Assembly: GCA_007694945.1 (NCBI GenBank) | Contig: REER01000063.1 | Location: 1 to 64,000, forward strand | Source: Paracoccaceae bacterium | GTDB lineage: Bacteria > Pseudomonadota > Alphaproteobacteria > Rhodobacterales > Rhodobacteraceae | Direction of reading: 5' to 3' | DNA length: 64,000 nt | Shown: positions 57,540 through 64,000 of the stretch, piece by piece | How positions within the stretch are numbered: position 1 is the first letter of the stretch | Layout: each line of letters begins with the position of its first letter | Translations under genes and position numbers: made by a program | Notes under the pieces: model-generated | The model's input: only the letters and a program-made list of their open reading frames with translations | Databases searched by the model: none | Told to the model about the DNA's origin: nothing

Positions 57540-58712
57540 TCACTGCAGGTCGCCAAAGGCCCTCTGCATCCGCTGGGCGGCCGATTCAACCAAGCTGCGC
57601 GGTGTGGCCAGATTGAACCTTAGGAAACTCTCACCCCCGGTGCCGAAAGTCGGGCCGTGATTGACCGCGATCCGCGCCTCCTGTTCGACGCGAGCAGTAA
57701 ACTCGGCCTGCGTCATGCCCGTGCCCGCGAAATCCACCCAAGCCAGATAGGTCGACTCCAGCGGCATTGAGCGCAAGCCGGGAATGGCATTGATGGCTTG
57801 GTCGAACACCTGCCGGTTGGCATCAAGATAACCGCAAAGCGCATCGACCCACTCCGCGCCCTCGGGCGAATAGGCAGCGGTCACAGCATGCAGCCCAAAG
57901 GAATTGGGGGAAATGCCGAGGCCTACCAGCGTTCGGGCGAATGCAGCGCGCAGCTTGGCGTTCGGCAGGATCACATTACCGCAATGCGTGCCCGCGATGT
58001 TGAAGGTCTTGGAGGCCGAAGTCAGCATCACCAGCCGCGACAGGCAGTCAGGCGCGGCCAGCGGCATCGGGACATGCCGGTGTCCGGGCATTATCAGATC
58101 ATGGTGGATCTCGTCCGAGACCAGCAGCAGATCATGGCGGGCGCAGAAATCGGCCAGCGCTTGCAATTCGGCCTGCGTCCAGACCCGCCCACCGGGGTTA
58201 TGCGGCGAGCACAGGATCACCATGCGCGTACGCGCGGTCACAGCCTCATCCGCCGCGTCGAATTCCATCTCATAGCGCCCGTCCCGCTCAACCAGCGGGC
58301 ATTCGACCACGACCCGCCCTGCCCCCTCGATGGTGCGGGCAAAGGCGTGATAGACTGGCGTGAAAAGCATCACACCATCGCCAGGCATGGTCCATGTCTG
58401 CAGACAGAGTCCCACGGCATTGACCAGCCCATGCGTGGTGAAGATATGCGCCGGATTCACCTGCCAGCCATGGCGATTCTCCATCCACCAGCAGATCGCG
58501 GCGCGATAGGCCGCATCATCCCCGAAATAGCCATAGATGCCATGGTCCACGGCGTTGCGCAGTGCGGCCTGCACGCAGTCGGGGGCCAGGAAGTCCATAT
58601 CGGCCACCCACATCGGGATACCCGTCTCGGGCGAGACGCCGTAGCGCTCTTGCATCATGTCCCATTTCATCGAATGGGTGCCGCGTCTCTCGGTGATCTG
58701 GTCGAAATTCAT
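57540..58712 (-). CDS. PatB/MalY-type aminotransferase (C-S lyase)
   Basis: A 390-aa fold-type I PLP enzyme. The substrate loop is KWDMMQERYGVSPETGIPMWVADMDF; PLP Lys lies in TSASKTFNIAG; NPGGRVWT and SDEIHHDL are the PatB/MalY hallmarks. Members cleave cystathionine or cysteine conjugates; the physiological substrate is not visible. Monocistronic, divergent from def. Confidence 0.87.
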   Translation of the reverse strand: MNFDQITERRGTHSMKWDMMQERYGVSPETGIPMWVADMDFLAPDCVQAALRNAVDHGIYGYFGDDAAYRAAICWWMENRHGWQVNPAHIFTTHGLVNAVGLCLQTWTMPGDGVMLFTPVYHAFARTIEGAGRVVVECPLVERDGRYEMEFDAADEAVTARTRMVILCSPHNPGGRVWTQAELQALADFCARHDLLLVSDEIHHDLIMPGHRHVPMPLAAPDCLSRLVMLTSASKTFNIAGTHCGNVILPNAKLRAAFARTLVGLGISPNSFGLHAVTAAYSPEGAEWVDALCGYLDANRQVFDQAINAIPGLRSMPLESTYLAWVDFAGTGMTQAEFTARVEQEARIAVNHGPTFGTGGESFLRFNLATPRSLVESAAQRMQRAFGDLQ

Positions 58713-58813
58713 GCCTGCCCTCCGCTATCGCGCTGTAAGCTGGCCTGACGGGCGCGCCGCTGCAAGGGGAAAAGCCATTGAACGGCGCCGAGGCTTGGCT
58801 TAGATCGCATGCC

Positions 58814-59335
58814 ATGAGCATTCGCCCGATCCTGATCCACCCTGACCCGCGGCTGAAAAAGCGCTGCGCCCCGGTCGAGAGCATCTCGCCCGAGATCGGT
58901 CAATTGGCCGAGGATATGCTTGAAACCATGTATGGCGCGCCCGGGGTGGGGCTGGCCGCGCCGCAAGTGGGCGTGCTCCAGCGGCTGTTCGTGATGGATT
59001 GCGTCAAGGAAGAAGACGCTGCGCCGCGTCCGCTGGTGCTGATCAACCCCGAGATTGTCAGCACCTCGGAAGAAGTGAATACCTATGAGGAAGGCTGCCT
59101 CTCGATCCCCGAGCAATATGCCGAGGTCACACGGCCTGCGCGCGTCGTCATGCGCTGGACCGGGCTCGACGGCAAGCTGCAGGAAGAAGAGTTCGACGGG
59201 CTCTGGGCGACCTGCGCGCAGCATGAGCTGGACCATCTGAATGGCAAGCTCTTCATCGACTATCTGGGCGCGCTCAAGCGCGGCATGATCACGCGCAGGA
59301 TGGCCAAGCTCAAGCGCGAACAGGGGCGCGGGTGA
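58814..59335 (+). CDS. def: peptide deformylase
   Basis: A 173-aa metalloenzyme removing formyl from nascent Met. All three motifs are intact: [10 protein letters not shown] (44-53), EGCLS with metal ligand C95, and QHELDH with H137, E138, H141. The ATG at 58814 is used; a longer frame reaches 58778. It overlaps the paralogue by four bases (GTGA) and shares the operon with fmt, which adds the formyl group. Confidence 0.94.
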   Translation: MSIRPILIHPDPRLKKRCAPVESISPEIGQLAEDMLETMYGAPGVGLAAPQVGVLQRLFVMDCVKEEDAAPRPLVLINPEIVSTSEEVNTYEEGCLSIPEQYAEVTRPARVVMRWTGLDGKLQEEEFDGLWATCAQHELDHLNGKLFIDYLGALKRGMITRRMAKLKREQGRG

Positions 59336-59829
59336 GCGTTCGGCGCTGCCTGCGCTGGCCCGATCCGCGCCTGCGCGCGGCCGCGGCTTCTGTGGAGGCG
59401 ATCACGGATGAGATCCGCGCGATCTGGACGGACATGATCGACACGATGGAGGCAATGCCGGGCGTGGGCCTTGCTGCGCCCCAGATCGGGGTGATGTTGC
59501 GGCTGGCAGTGGTCGACGCCTCATCCGAGCGCGGGCAGGCCGTGCGCATGGCCAACCCGGAAATCCTGCATGCCAGCGGCCAGATGCGCGCACATGAGGA
59601 AGCGAGCCCCAATCTGCTGGGTGTCTCGGTCCGGATTGAGCGGCCAAGGGCGGTGACGTTGCGGTTCCTGAATGACGCGGGCGCAGTCGAGGAGCGGGAT
59701 TTCGTGGCGCTTTGGGCGACAAGTGTGCAGCATCAGATCGATCATCTGGACGGGCGGATGTATTTCGACCATCTGAGCAAAACCCGACGCGACATGCTGT
59801 TGCGCCGCGCGCGGAAGGTGGCCCAATGA
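59332..59829 (+). CDS. degenerate peptide deformylase paralogue
   Basis: A 165-aa protein clearly homologous to deformylase: [11 protein letters not shown] (43-53) is intact. Motif II, normally EGCLS, reads E90-A91-S92-P-N, losing the Cys ligand. Motif III, normally HExxH, reads H134-Q135-I-D-H138, losing the catalytic Glu. Such a protein should not deformylate by the normal route. It keeps reading frame and operon place between def and fmt, suggesting a selected, non-catalytic or altered role rather than decay. GTG start overlapping the def stop. Confidence 0.85.
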   Translation: MSVRRCLRWPDPRLRAAAASVEAITDEIRAIWTDMIDTMEAMPGVGLAAPQIGVMLRLAVVDASSERGQAVRMANPEILHASGQMRAHEEASPNLLGVSVRIERPRAVTLRFLNDAGAVEERDFVALWATSVQHQIDHLDGRMYFDHLSKTRRDMLLRRARKVAQ

Positions 59830-60749
59830 GTGAAGCTGACGAGAGGATGCGCGTGATCTTCATGGGAACGCCAGATTTCTCGGTGCCAGCGCTGGAGGCG
59901 ATACATGCCGCGCATGAGATCGTCTGCGTTTACACCCAGCCGCCGCGCCCTGCCGGGCGCGGCAAGCAAGCCCGCCTGACGCCGGTCCATACCCGCGCCG
60001 AGGCGCTGGGTCTGCCCGTGCGGCACCCGGTCTCGCTGAAGGGGGCAGAGGCGCAAGCGGAATTCGCCGCTTTGGAGGCCGATGTGGCGGTGGTCGTGGC
60101 CTATGGACTGATCCTGCCGCAAGCCGTGCTCGATGCGCCGCGCCATGGCTGCCTGAACATCCATGCCTCACTCTTGCCCCGCTGGCGCGGGGCCGCGCCA
60201 ATTCAGCGCGCGCTCATGGCGGGTGATGCCGAGACCGGGGTCTGCATCATGCAGATGGAGGCCGGGCTCGACACCGGGCCGGTGCTGATGCGTGCGGCGA
60301 CCTCCATTACGGACGAGGATACCAGCGCGCGTCTGCATGATCGGCTGTCGCAGACAGGAGCGAAGCTGATTGTCGAGACGCTGGCGCAGTTGCCGGACCT
60401 TGTACCCAAGCCACAGCCCGAGGAAGGCGTCACCTATGCCACCAAGATCGACAAGGCAGAGGCACGAGTGGACTGGTCGCGCCCGGCTGAGGAAGTCGCG
60501 CGCCACATAAGGGGGCTTTCGCCCTTCCCCGGTGCGTGGTGCGAGGCGCCGTTCGGACGACTCAAATTGCTTGATGCACGCGCGGTTGCGGGCGAGGGCG
60601 CGCCGGGTGAAGTGATCGCGGAGTTGTCAGTTGCCTGCGGCAGTGGCGCGGTGGACCTGCGCGAGGTCCAGCGCGAGGGCAAGCGGACGATGACGGCGGA
60701 AGCCTTGCTGCGCGGGACTGGACCGCTGGTCGGCTCGCGCCTCACTTAG
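59826..60749 (+). CDS. fmt: methionyl-tRNA formyltransferase
   Basis: A 307-aa enzyme using 10-formyl-THF to formylate initiator Met-t[18 protein letters not shown] opens the fold; the catalytic region [19 protein letters not shown] and D in GLDTGPVL are intact; the C-terminal OB domain follows. The ATG at 59826 has AAGGTGG at good spacing and overlaps the previous stop; 59847 fits some relatives but its RBS is too close. Confidence 0.93.
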   Translation: MSEADERMRVIFMGTPDFSVPALEAIHAAHEIVCVYTQPPRPAGRGKQARLTPVHTRAEALGLPVRHPVSLKGAEAQAEFAALEADVAVVVAYGLILPQAVLDAPRHGCLNIHASLLPRWRGAAPIQRALMAGDAETGVCIMQMEAGLDTGPVLMRAATSITDEDTSARLHDRLSQTGAKLIVETLAQLPDLVPKPQPEEGVTYATKIDKAEARVDWSRPAEEVARHIRGLSPFPGAWCEAPFGRLKLLDARAVAGEGAPGEVIAELSVACGSGAVDLREVQREGKRTMTAEALLRGTGPLVGSRLT

Positions 60750-60783
60750 GTGCCGGGCGTTATTCCTGATCGGAGCCCAAACC

Positions 60784-60903
60784 ATGATGATCGATAAAAC
60801 CGTTCTTGCATTCGCTGGCGTCATGATGCTGAACAACGTGTTTCTGGCCGCCTTTTTCGTGGCCTCCTTTTCAAGCGCTCAAGGGCTCAAACGGACTTCT
60901 TGA
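60784..60903 (+). CDS. possible small membrane protein (39 aa)
   Basis: An ATG-ATG start with GGAG eight bases upstream opens a 39-codon frame: [16 protein letters not shown], then a hydrophobic stretch to about residue 29 and a short polar tail ending KRTS. It reads like a one-helix membrane peptide. The first 14 residues resemble the start of small two-helix DUF2892-type proteins, so it could be a truncated relic. The last 17 bases overlap the convergent metK tail. Confidence 0.35.
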   Translation: MMIDKTVLAFAGVMMLNNVFLAAFFVASFSSAQGLKRTS

Positions 60904-62053
60904 GAGCCTCGACCAGATCAGTCCGCTCCCATGAGAAGCCGCCATCCGCTTCAGGCGCGCGGCCAAAATGGCCGTAGGCCGACGTGCGCGCATAGATCGG
61001 GCGGTTGAGGCCCAGATGCTCGCGGATACCGCGCGGGGTGAGATCCATGACCTCGCCTACCGCCTGCTCGATCGCCTCATCCGCGACGACACCCGTGCCA
61101 TGGGTGTCGACATAAATCGAGAGCGGCTTGGCCACGCCGATGGCATAGGAGATCTGCAGCGTGCAGCGCTTTGCGAGGCCCGACGCGACCACATTCTTCG
61201 CCAGATAACGCGCGGCATAAGCGGCCGAGCGGTCGACTTTGGTCGGGTCCTTGCCCGAGAATGCGCCGCCCCCATGGGGCGCGGCGCCGCCATAGGTATC
61301 GACAATGATCTTGCGCCCGGTCAGACCGGCATCGCCATCCGGGCCACCAATCACGAATGTGCCAGTCGGGTTCACCCACCATTCCGTGCGCTCGGTCAAC
61401 CACCCAGCGGGCAGCACCTCGCGGATATAGGGCTCGACAATCGCGCGGATATCGTCCGAGCTCTGGTCTTCGCTCGCGTGCTGGGTCGAGAGCACAAGCT
61501 GCGTCACCTCGACCGGCTTGCCATCCTCGTAGCGCAGCGAAAGCTGCGACTTGGCGTCAGGACGCAGGGTCGGCTCTGCCCCCGATTTGCGCACCTCGGC
61601 CAGACGCCGCAGGATCGCATGGGCATATTGAATAGGCGCTGGCATCAGGTCGGGTGTATCATCGACCGCATAGCCGAACATGATCCCCTGATCACCGGCA
61701 CCGTCCTGCGAAACGCCTTGCCAGATATGCGCGGATTGCTCGTGCAGGAAATTCAGCACATGGCAGGTGTTCCAGTGGAACTTTTCCTGCTCGTAGCCGA
61801 TATCGCGAATACAATCGCGCGCGATCTGCGGAATGCGGCCCATGTAATCCTTGAGCCGCTCGGGGTCCGAGAGACCGATCTCTCCGCCGATCACTACCAT
61901 GGACGAGGTCGCAAATGTCTCACAGGCCACGCGCGCCGTGGGTTCCTCGGCGAGAAGCGCATCAAGGACCGCATCGGAAATCCGATCACAAACCTTGTCG
62001 GGGTGCCCCTCGGACACCGATTCCGAGGTGAAGATATAGTTCTGACGTGCCAT
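60887..62053 (-). CDS. metK: S-adenosylmethionine synthetase
   Basis: A 388-aa enzyme making SAM from Met and [19 protein letters not shown] contains the ATP-binding His-Pro-Asp; the signature hexapeptide region is [12 protein letters not shown] and the P-loop-like [19 protein letters not shown] is intact. The ATG at 62053 is chosen over a longer frame to 62104. Monocistronic. No SAM or SAH riboswitch was recognised in the leader. Confidence 0.95.
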   Translation of the reverse strand: MARQNYIFTSESVSEGHPDKVCDRISDAVLDALLAEEPTARVACETFATSSMVVIGGEIGLSDPERLKDYMGRIPQIARDCIRDIGYEQEKFHWNTCHVLNFLHEQSAHIWQGVSQDGAGDQGIMFGYAVDDTPDLMPAPIQYAHAILRRLAEVRKSGAEPTLRPDAKSQLSLRYEDGKPVEVTQLVLSTQHASEDQSSDDIRAIVEPYIREVLPAGWLTERTEWWVNPTGTFVIGGPDGDAGLTGRKIIVDTYGGAAPHGGGAFSGKDPTKVDRSAAYAARYLAKNVVASGLAKRCTLQISYAIGVAKPLSIYVDTHGTGVVADEAIEQAVGEVMDLTPRGIREHLGLNRPIYARTSAYGHFGRAPEADGGFSWERTDLVEALKKSV

Positions 62054-62184
62054 GCCTGCCCATCCCTCAAACCGCAGTCGGACCGAGCGGAAGCGCCCGC
62101 ACAAACCTGCATCTGTTCCTTTGCATCGCCCTCTAGCAAGAAGGATGGGTCAGGGCAACTCTCTGACCTCTGCGACGCTCTGGC

Positions 62185-62913
62185 TCAGGAATCTCCTGCG
62201 GACAGGCTTTCAAGAAAGGCGAGTGTCTCGGGACCGATCCCTTCGACAATCATGGCAACCCCATCAGCATTGGGGTGAATGTTATCGTCCTGCATCAGAT
62301 CGGCGAAACTTGCTCCGGCATCGGCCTTGTCGCTCATGGGCTGCATGAAGTTGGGGTAGAGCGGCACGTCATATTTCCCGGCCAGATCGATGAACATCCG
62401 CTCGAAGGCAAGCTGAAATTCGGGTCCGTAATTCCCCGGCGCCGGCAGACCCGCGAGCATGGCCGGGATGCCCTCGAGCTCCAGCCGCGCAAGAATGCCA
62501 TCAAGATTCTCGCGGCTGGCAGCCGGGTTGATGCCGCGCAACAGGTCATTGCCACCCAGGATGACCAGCATGGCATCGACCGGCTCAGCCAGCGTCCAGT
62601 CCATCCGCGAGAGGCCGCCCGCTGTGGTATCCCCCGACACCCCGGCATTGATCACCACCACATCCTTGCCCTGCGCCTGCAGCCATGCCTCCAGCTGCGG
62701 CACGAAGCCCTCGTCCGAAGGCAGGCCAAAGCCTTGCGTCAGCGAGTCGCCCAGTGCGACAAGCCGCAAAGGCTCTGCCGCAGCCGTCCCGACGGAAAGC
62801 CCGAGCGCAAGCGTAAGTGACAAAAGCGCTGCATTGCAGCGGTTGCCGAACGACCCCGATGCCCCATATGCAGTGAAGCGCGCGGCACAAAGGATGAAAT
62901 GAATGAAGGACAT
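62185..62913 (-). CDS. tesA: SGNH-family arylesterase / acyl-CoA thioesterase I (TesA-like)
   Basis: A 242-aa exported SGNH hydrolase. Block I GDSLTQGFG has the nucleophile Ser, the oxyanion Gly/Asn lie in GVSGDTTAGG and GGNDLLRG, and the Asp-His pair is in DDNIHPNADG. The signal peptide appears to be about 45 residues long because of the far-upstream ATG at 62913; the hydrophobic core is ALLSLTLALGL. It is divergent from ybbA with overlapping starts, as in the tesA-ybbA pair of enterobacteria. Confidence 0.85.
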   Translation of the reverse strand: MSFIHFILCAARFTAYGASGSFGNRCNAALLSLTLALGLSVGTAAAEPLRLVALGDSLTQGFGLPSDEGFVPQLEAWLQAQGKDVVVINAGVSGDTTAGGLSRMDWTLAEPVDAMLVILGGNDLLRGINPAASRENLDGILARLELEGIPAMLAGLPAPGNYGPEFQLAFERMFIDLAGKYDVPLYPNFMQPMSDKADAGASFADLMQDDNIHPNADGVAMIVEGIGPETLAFLESLSAGDS

Positions 62914-63604
62914 GGTTCTCTCGCTCAAGGATGTGGAATTGACGCTCCAAGGTAATGCGGGGCCGGTCAACATCCTGCGCGGGATCACACTGGATGTGGC
63001 GCGCGGCGAGACGCTGGGTCTGGTCGGACCTTCGGGGTCGGGCAAATCTTCGCTCCTCATGCTCATGGGCGGGCTCGAGCGCGCTACGGGCGGGCAGGTC
63101 ATGGCGTTGGGACATGATCTGACCGTTTTGGGCGAAAACGCGCTGGCCCGGTTTCGCAGAGAGCATATGGGGGTGGTGTTCCAGTCTTTCCACCTGATCC
63201 CGACCATGACAGCGGTTGAAAATGTCGCGACCCCGCTGGAATTGGCTGGCCGCAAGGATGCCTTCGAGCGCGCCGAAGAAGAGTTGGAGGCTGTCGGCCT
63301 TGGCCACCGGCTGGACCATTACCCGGCGCAGATGTCCGGCGGCGAGCAACAACGCGTCGCATTGGCGCGCGCTGCGGCGCCGCGCCCCTCGATCCTGCTG
63401 GCGGATGAGCCGACCGGCAATCTCGACGGGCCGAATGGTCAGACGATCATGGACCTGCTCTTCGGGCTGCGCGACCGGCACGGCGCGACGCTGATCCTTG
63501 TCACCCACGCGCCCGGCCTGGCGGCGCGCTGTGACCGGGTGATCCGGTTGGCGGATGGGGCCATTGCGGGCGAAGACGCGAAACGCGCCGAGGCGGCTGA
63601 ATGA
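62903..63604 (+). CDS. ybbA: ABC transporter ATPase (YbbA/LolD-like)
   Basis: A 233-aa ABC ATPase of the MacB/LolD group. Walker A GPSGSGKSS, Q-loop VFQSFHLIPTMT, signature MSGGEQQRVALARA, Walker B ILLADEPTGNLD, switch His in LVTHAPG. AAAGGA eight bases before supports the ATG at 62903. The stop overlaps the ybbP ATG (ATGA). Likely a lipid or lipoprotein-type exporter with YbbP; the substrate is unknown. Confidence 0.88.
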   Translation: MKDMVLSLKDVELTLQGNAGPVNILRGITLDVARGETLGLVGPSGSGKSSLLMLMGGLERATGGQVMALGHDLTVLGENALARFRREHMGVVFQSFHLIPTMTAVENVATPLELAGRKDAFERAEEELEAVGLGHRLDHYPAQMSGGEQQRVALARAAAPRPSILLADEPTGNLDGPNGQTIMDLLFGLRDRHGATLILVTHAPGLAARCDRVIRLADGAIAGEDAKRAEAAE

Positions 63605-64000
63605 ACGTCGCCTGGAACATCGCCAAGCGCGAGCTGCGCGGGGGCTTGCGCGGGTTTTGGGTGTTTCTCGCCTGTCTCGCGCTGGGTGTGGGCGCAATTG
63701 CGGCTGTAGGCTCGGTACGCGGCGCGATTGACGCAGGCCTCGCGCGTGAGGGCGCGACGCTGCTGGGAGGCGATGCTGAATTGCGCATGACCTACCGCTT
63801 TGCGACCGAGGATGAGCGCGCATGGATGGAGGATTTCGCGGCAGAGGTCTCGGAAATCGTCGATTTCCGCTCGATGGCCGTCACTGGCGAGGGCGAAACC
63901 TCCGAGCGCTCGGTCACGCAGGTCAAGGGGCTCGATTCGGCCTATCCGCTGGTGGGGCGTGTGGGGCTCGAGCCGGAAATGCCGCTGGCCGATGCGCTGG
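63601..64000 (+). CDS. ybbP: ABC transporter permease YbbP-like (partial, runs off the window)
   Basis: The first 133 codons of a large FtsX-like permease. The N-terminus NVAWNIAKRELRGG leads into a membrane segment (GFWVFLACLALGVGAIAAVGS), then a periplasmic part with GATLLGGDAELRM, typical of YbbP (about 800 aa in full). The ATG overlaps the ybbA stop. The 3' part lies outside the window. Confidence 0.87.
   Translation, partial: MNVAWNIAKRELRGGLRGFWVFLACLALGVGAIAAVGSVRGAIDAGLAREGATLLGGDAELRMTYRFATEDERAWMEDFAAEVSEIVDFRSMAVTGEGETSERSVTQVKGLDSAYPLVGRVGLEPEMPLADAL

Noticed and set aside
62054-62184. A SAM/SAH or other SAM riboswitch in the metK leader
   Set aside because: The region was read on the minus strand for the short pseudoknot pattern known in Rhodobacterales, but no convincing match was found. 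A covariance-model search would be decisive.

Overview
The window looks like chromosomal DNA of an alphaproteobacterium of the Rhodobacteraceae (order Rhodobacterales). The evidence is high GC, closely packed genes with ATGA/TGATG overlaps, a PrrB/PrrC/PrrA (RegB/SenC/RegA) redox cluster, a petABC (fbc) operon whose Rieske protein keeps the Rhodobacter residue numbering, a DinB with an N-terminal zinc finger, a COQ9 protein and a TroA-type metal-binding protein behind a Fur/Mur-like operator. The species cannot be named. No rRNA, tRNA, CRISPR array, prophage or insertion sequence was seen. Base 1 looks like a contig edge: it opens with low-complexity homopolymers.

Layout. 0-5 kb: a metal-ABC binding protein with a palindromic operator, a beta-keto acid cleavage enzyme (BKACE) behind a perfect 18-bp inverted repeat, an AbrB-type membrane protein, then a decayed patch with remains of an ABC-2 permease and a Sel1-like exported protein, both disrupted. 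5-10 kb: the YhaO/YhaN (SbcCD-like) nuclease-ATPase pair. 10-18.6 kb: minus-strand metabolic genes (membrane protein, epimerase-like protein, D-lactate dehydrogenase plus lactate permease, two hydrolases, aroQ). 18.7-24 kb: a GntP permease, the ftsE-ftsX-plsC-PPOX operon and a zinc-ribbon protein. 24-32 kb: PBP1A, glnK-amtB, dinB and a SPOR-tailed D,D-carboxypeptidase. 32-39 kb: HAD hydrolase, clpS, rsmC-like, an SDR lacking the catalytic lysine, prrA/prrC versus prrB, and a GST. 39-48 kb: petABC, a DMT exporter, enolase, fabB-fabI and tandem crcB. 48-58.7 kb: katG, the polyamine ABC operon potF-G-H-I, quinone oxidoreductase, aminotransferases and COQ9. 58.8-64 kb: def, a degenerate def paralogue, fmt, metK, and tesA divergent from ybbA-ybbP (the last gene is cut by the window end).

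How they work together. Several units form coherent functions: respiratory control (PrrBCA) beside the bc1 complex, nitrogen sensing and ammonium uptake (GlnK-AmtB), N-terminal formyl-Met formation and removal (Fmt, Def), divisome and envelope maturation (FtsEX, PBP1A, D,D-carboxypeptidase), and polyamine uptake.

Most of the window is ordinary core genome and I see no convincing new multi-gene system. The items most worth a second look are the peptide deformylase paralogue that has lost catalytic and metal-binding residues, the SDR lacking the YxxxK lysine, the conserved 3'-flanking motif found at two loci, the long inverted repeat abutting a ribosome-binding site, the decayed permease/Sel1 locus, and the divergent tesA/ybbA genes whose start regions overlap.
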